From: Clostridia bacterium
GTDB taxonomy: Bacteria > Bacillota_A > Clostridia > Oscillospirales > CAG-272
Direction: 5' to 3'
Length of the DNA stretch: 33,382 nucleotides
Assembly: GCA_017462125.1 (NCBI GenBank)
Contig: JAFTRQ010000040.1
Coordinates: forward strand, 1 to 33,382
The position numbers and the translations under genes were made by a program. This document shows, piece after piece, positions 31,507-33,382 of the stretch (its first letter is position 1; each line of letters starts with the position of its first letter). The notes under the pieces are model-generated. The model did not search any database. It had not been told where the DNA came from and saw only the letters and a program-made list of their open reading frames with translations.

Positions 31507-33382
31507 TCAGTTCAATTTCGCAATAGCGGCGAGGATACCGTCGAGATTCTCGCGGTATTTTGCCATTTTTGCCTTTTCGCCGTCAACGACAGCGGCGGGA
31601 GCCTTTGCTACGAAGCCTTGATTGGAGAGCTTCTTTTCGATTCGCTCGATCTCACCCTCAAGCTTTTTCTTTTCAGCCTCAAGACGAGCCTTTTCCTTCT
31701 CAAAGTCGATGATATCAGCCAAGGGAAGGAAGATGGTTGCCGCGTCTGTAATGATCTGTACCGCGTTGTCGGCACTTACCTCGGTCTCGGCGAACGCGTC
31801 GGCTACGATCAGCTCGGAAGCCGAAGCCAAGCGAACGAAGAATGCCTCAGCATTTGCGAAGATGTCGGCATACTTGGTAGCAAGATAGACCTTTGCCTTC
31901 TTGGAGGGAGGAACGTTCATTTCACTTCTTCTTGCTCTGATCGCCTTGATCGCGTCGATGATCTTGGTCATCTTTTCTGCGTCGTCGGAGAAGCAGAGGC
32001 AATCGCAAGCCTTGGGATACTCGCTTATCATAATGCTCTCGCAATCGTGAGGCAGAGCCTGATAGATCTCCTCGGTGATGAAGGGCATAAAGGGATGGAG
32101 CAGCTTCAAAATACCCTCGAGAACGTAAGCGATCACGTTCTGACAAACCAGATTTGCCTCGGTGTCCTTTTCGTTAAGTCTTGCCTTTGCAAGCTCGATG
32201 TACCAGTCGCAGAAGATATCCCAAGCGAAGCCGTAGATCGCGCCGAGGGCAACACCTACCTCGAAGTTGTCAAGGTTAGTAACAACGTTTTCGCAGAGTG
32301 CATTGAACTCGTTGAGGATCCACTTGTCCTCGATGGAGAGCTTATCTGCTTCGGGGAGCTTGATCTCATCAATTGTAAGATTCATACGAACGAATCTCGA
32401 CGCGTTCCAGAGCTTGTTTGCAAAGTTTCTTGCCGCCTCGATCTTTTCGTCGGAGAATCTCATATCGTTTCCGGGGGAGTTGCCCGTAGCGAGGGCAAAG
32501 CGGAGCGCATCTGCGCCGTACTGCTTGATGACCTCAAGGGGATCGATGCCGTTGCCGAGAGACTTGGACATCTTGCGTCCCTGCGCGTCTCTTACAAGAC
32601 CGTGAATAAATACGGTAGAGAAGGGCTTTGCATCCATATGCTCAAGTCCCGAGAAGATCATACGCGATACCCAGAAGGTGATGATGTCGTAGCCGGTAAC
32701 AAGCACGTCGGTGGGGTAGTATTTCTTGAGATCCTCGGTCTGCTCGGGCCAACCAAGGGTAGAGAAGGGCCAAAGAGCGGAGGAGAACCAGGTGTCAAGA
32801 ACGTCCTCGTCCTGTCTTACCTTTGCGCCGCACTTGGGGCACTTTTCGATATCGGTCTTGGAGACGGTCATCTCGCCGCAGTCGTCGCAGTAGAAGGCGG
32901 GAATGCGGTGGCCCCACCAAAGCTGACGGGAGATGCACCAGTCCAGGATGTTGTTCATCCAGTTGAAGTAGTTCTTGGAGTAGCGGTCGGGGACGAAGCG
33001 GATGGAGTCGTCCTCCACGGCCTCGATGGCGGGGGCGGCCAGGGGCTTCATCTTGACGAACCACTGGTCGGAGGTCAGGGGCTCCACGGTCGTGCCGCAA
33101 CGGTAGCAGACGCCCACGTTATGGTCGTGGGGCTCCACCTTGAGGAGGTAGCCCTCGGCCTCCAGGTCGGCCACCAGGGCCTTCCGGCAGGCGTAGCGGT
33201 CCATTCCCTCGTACTTACCGGCGTAGGCGTTCATGGTAGCGTCGTCGTTCATGACCTTGATCTGCTCCAGGTTATGACGCTGGCCCACCAGAAAGTCGTT
33301 GGGGTCGTGGGCGGGGGTGATCGTCACGCAGCCCGTACCAAAGCCGATCTCAACGTAATCGTCGGCGATGACGGGGATCTCG
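31507..33382 (-). CDS. valS: Valyl-tRNA synthetase, C-terminal part (5' end beyond the right edge)
   Basis: The reading frame is open to the window edge (about 625 residues; full ValRS is about 880). It charges tRNA-Val. Visible parts: ITPAHDPNDF (catalytic fold), a zinc-finger Cys pair VCYRCG, FNWMNNILDWCISRQLWWGHRIP, second CxxC pairs (YCDDCGE; CPKCGAK), DVLDTWFSSALWPFSTLGWP, the KMSKS loop GRKMSKSLGN (near 32560-32590), the anticodon-binding domain, and the C-terminal coiled coil (FEKEKARLEAEKKKLEGEIERIEKKLS). A GTG at 33327 is internal, not the start. Third-position GC rises sharply from about 32880 to the edge (see findings). No clear reason to doubt function. Confidence 0.95.
   Translation of the reverse strand, partial: EIPVIADDYVEIGFGTGCVTITPAHDPNDFLVGQRHNLEQIKVMNDDATMNAYAGKYEGMDRYACRKALVADLEAEGYLLKVEPHDHNVGVCYRCGTTVEPLTSDQWFVKMKPLAAPAIEAVEDDSIRFVPDRYSKNYFNWMNNILDWCISRQLWWGHRIPAFYCDDCGEMTVSKTDIEKCPKCGAKVRQDEDVLDTWFSSALWPFSTLGWPEQTEDLKKYYPTDVLVTGYDIITFWVSRMIFSGLEHMDAKPFSTVFIHGLVRDAQGRKMSKSLGNGIDPLEVIKQYGADALRFALATGNSPGNDMRFSDEKIEAARNFANKLWNASRFVRMNLTIDEIKLPEADKLSIEDKWILNEFNALCENVVTNLDNFEVGVALGAIYGFAWDIFCDWYIELAKARLNEKDTEANLVCQNVIAYVLEGILKLLHPFMPFITEEIYQALPHDCESIMISEYPKACDCLCFSDDAEKMTKIIDAIKAIRARRSEMNVPPSKKAKVYLATKYADIFANAEAFFVRLASASELIVADAFAETEVSADNAVQIITDAATIFLPLADIIDFEKEKARLEAEKKKLEGEIERIEKKLSNQGFVAKAPAAVVDGEKAKMAKYRENLDGILAAIAKLN

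Overview
The window looks like a chromosomal segment of an uncultured gut-type Clostridia (Bacillota) genome of roughly 50% GC. The evidence is gene content and signals: an SRP RNA-dnaX-ybaB-recR cluster as in Bacillus, a DegV/FakA pair, near-consensus sigma-A promoters with 17-bp spacers, AGGAGG-type ribosome binding sites, lipoprotein signal peptides and U-tract terminators. No phage, plasmid or IS transposase gene is visible. The species cannot be named from the sequence alone.

Layout. 1-5421 (mostly minus strand): a truncated small membrane protein, a tandem pair of paralogous TIM-barrel-like proteins with a WDEP motif (the downstream copy is frameshifted), a lipid/diacylglycerol kinase-like protein and a GH88 unsaturated glucuronyl hydrolase. 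Part of this block suggests use of glycosaminoglycan-like or other uronic-acid polysaccharides. 5583-9020 (plus): the manganese exporter mntP, then a deoC-punA-deoB nucleoside salvage/catabolism operon that sends (deoxy)ribose-1-phosphate into central metabolism. 9065-14283 (plus): SRP RNA, dnaX, ybaB, recR, a DUF3737 beta-helix protein and a sugar-phosphate isomerase/epimerase-like protein. 14378-16066: an ECF-like sigma factor with an unusually long C-terminal extension. 16126-20451 (minus): a 1441-residue secreted lipoprotein of unknown function. 20603-23059 (minus): topB with a duplicated C-terminal module. 23262-25996 (plus): a fatty-acid kinase type pair (DegV/FakB then FakA/YloV). 26106-27304 (minus): a small membrane protein and a DUF4349 lipoprotein. 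27458-28192 (plus): an Rpe/AlsE-like epimerase. 28259-29731 (minus): a serine beta-lactamase-fold hydrolase. 29830-31261 (plus): a MATE exporter. 31507 to the right edge (minus): valS, lacking its 5' part.

The most interesting non-coding content is a set of short structured repeats. Two arrays (2870-3070 and 9672-9792) consist of small hairpins whose stems all differ but which are separated by the constant octamer ATATCACT. Three other palindromic elements lie at 330-472, 9452-9573 and 31294-31485. The most interesting regulatory signal is a pair of ECF-type promoters with the same AAC-N16-CGAC layout and a similar downstream TATAGGT. One precedes the extended sigma factor (self-regulation) and the other the DUF4349 lipoprotein, which suggests a small cell-envelope regulon carried within this window.

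Two features need caution. The 573-1609 gene is broken by an apparent single-base deletion, and the part of valS nearest the right edge has markedly higher GC than the rest of the gene. Each could be biology or an assembly error.
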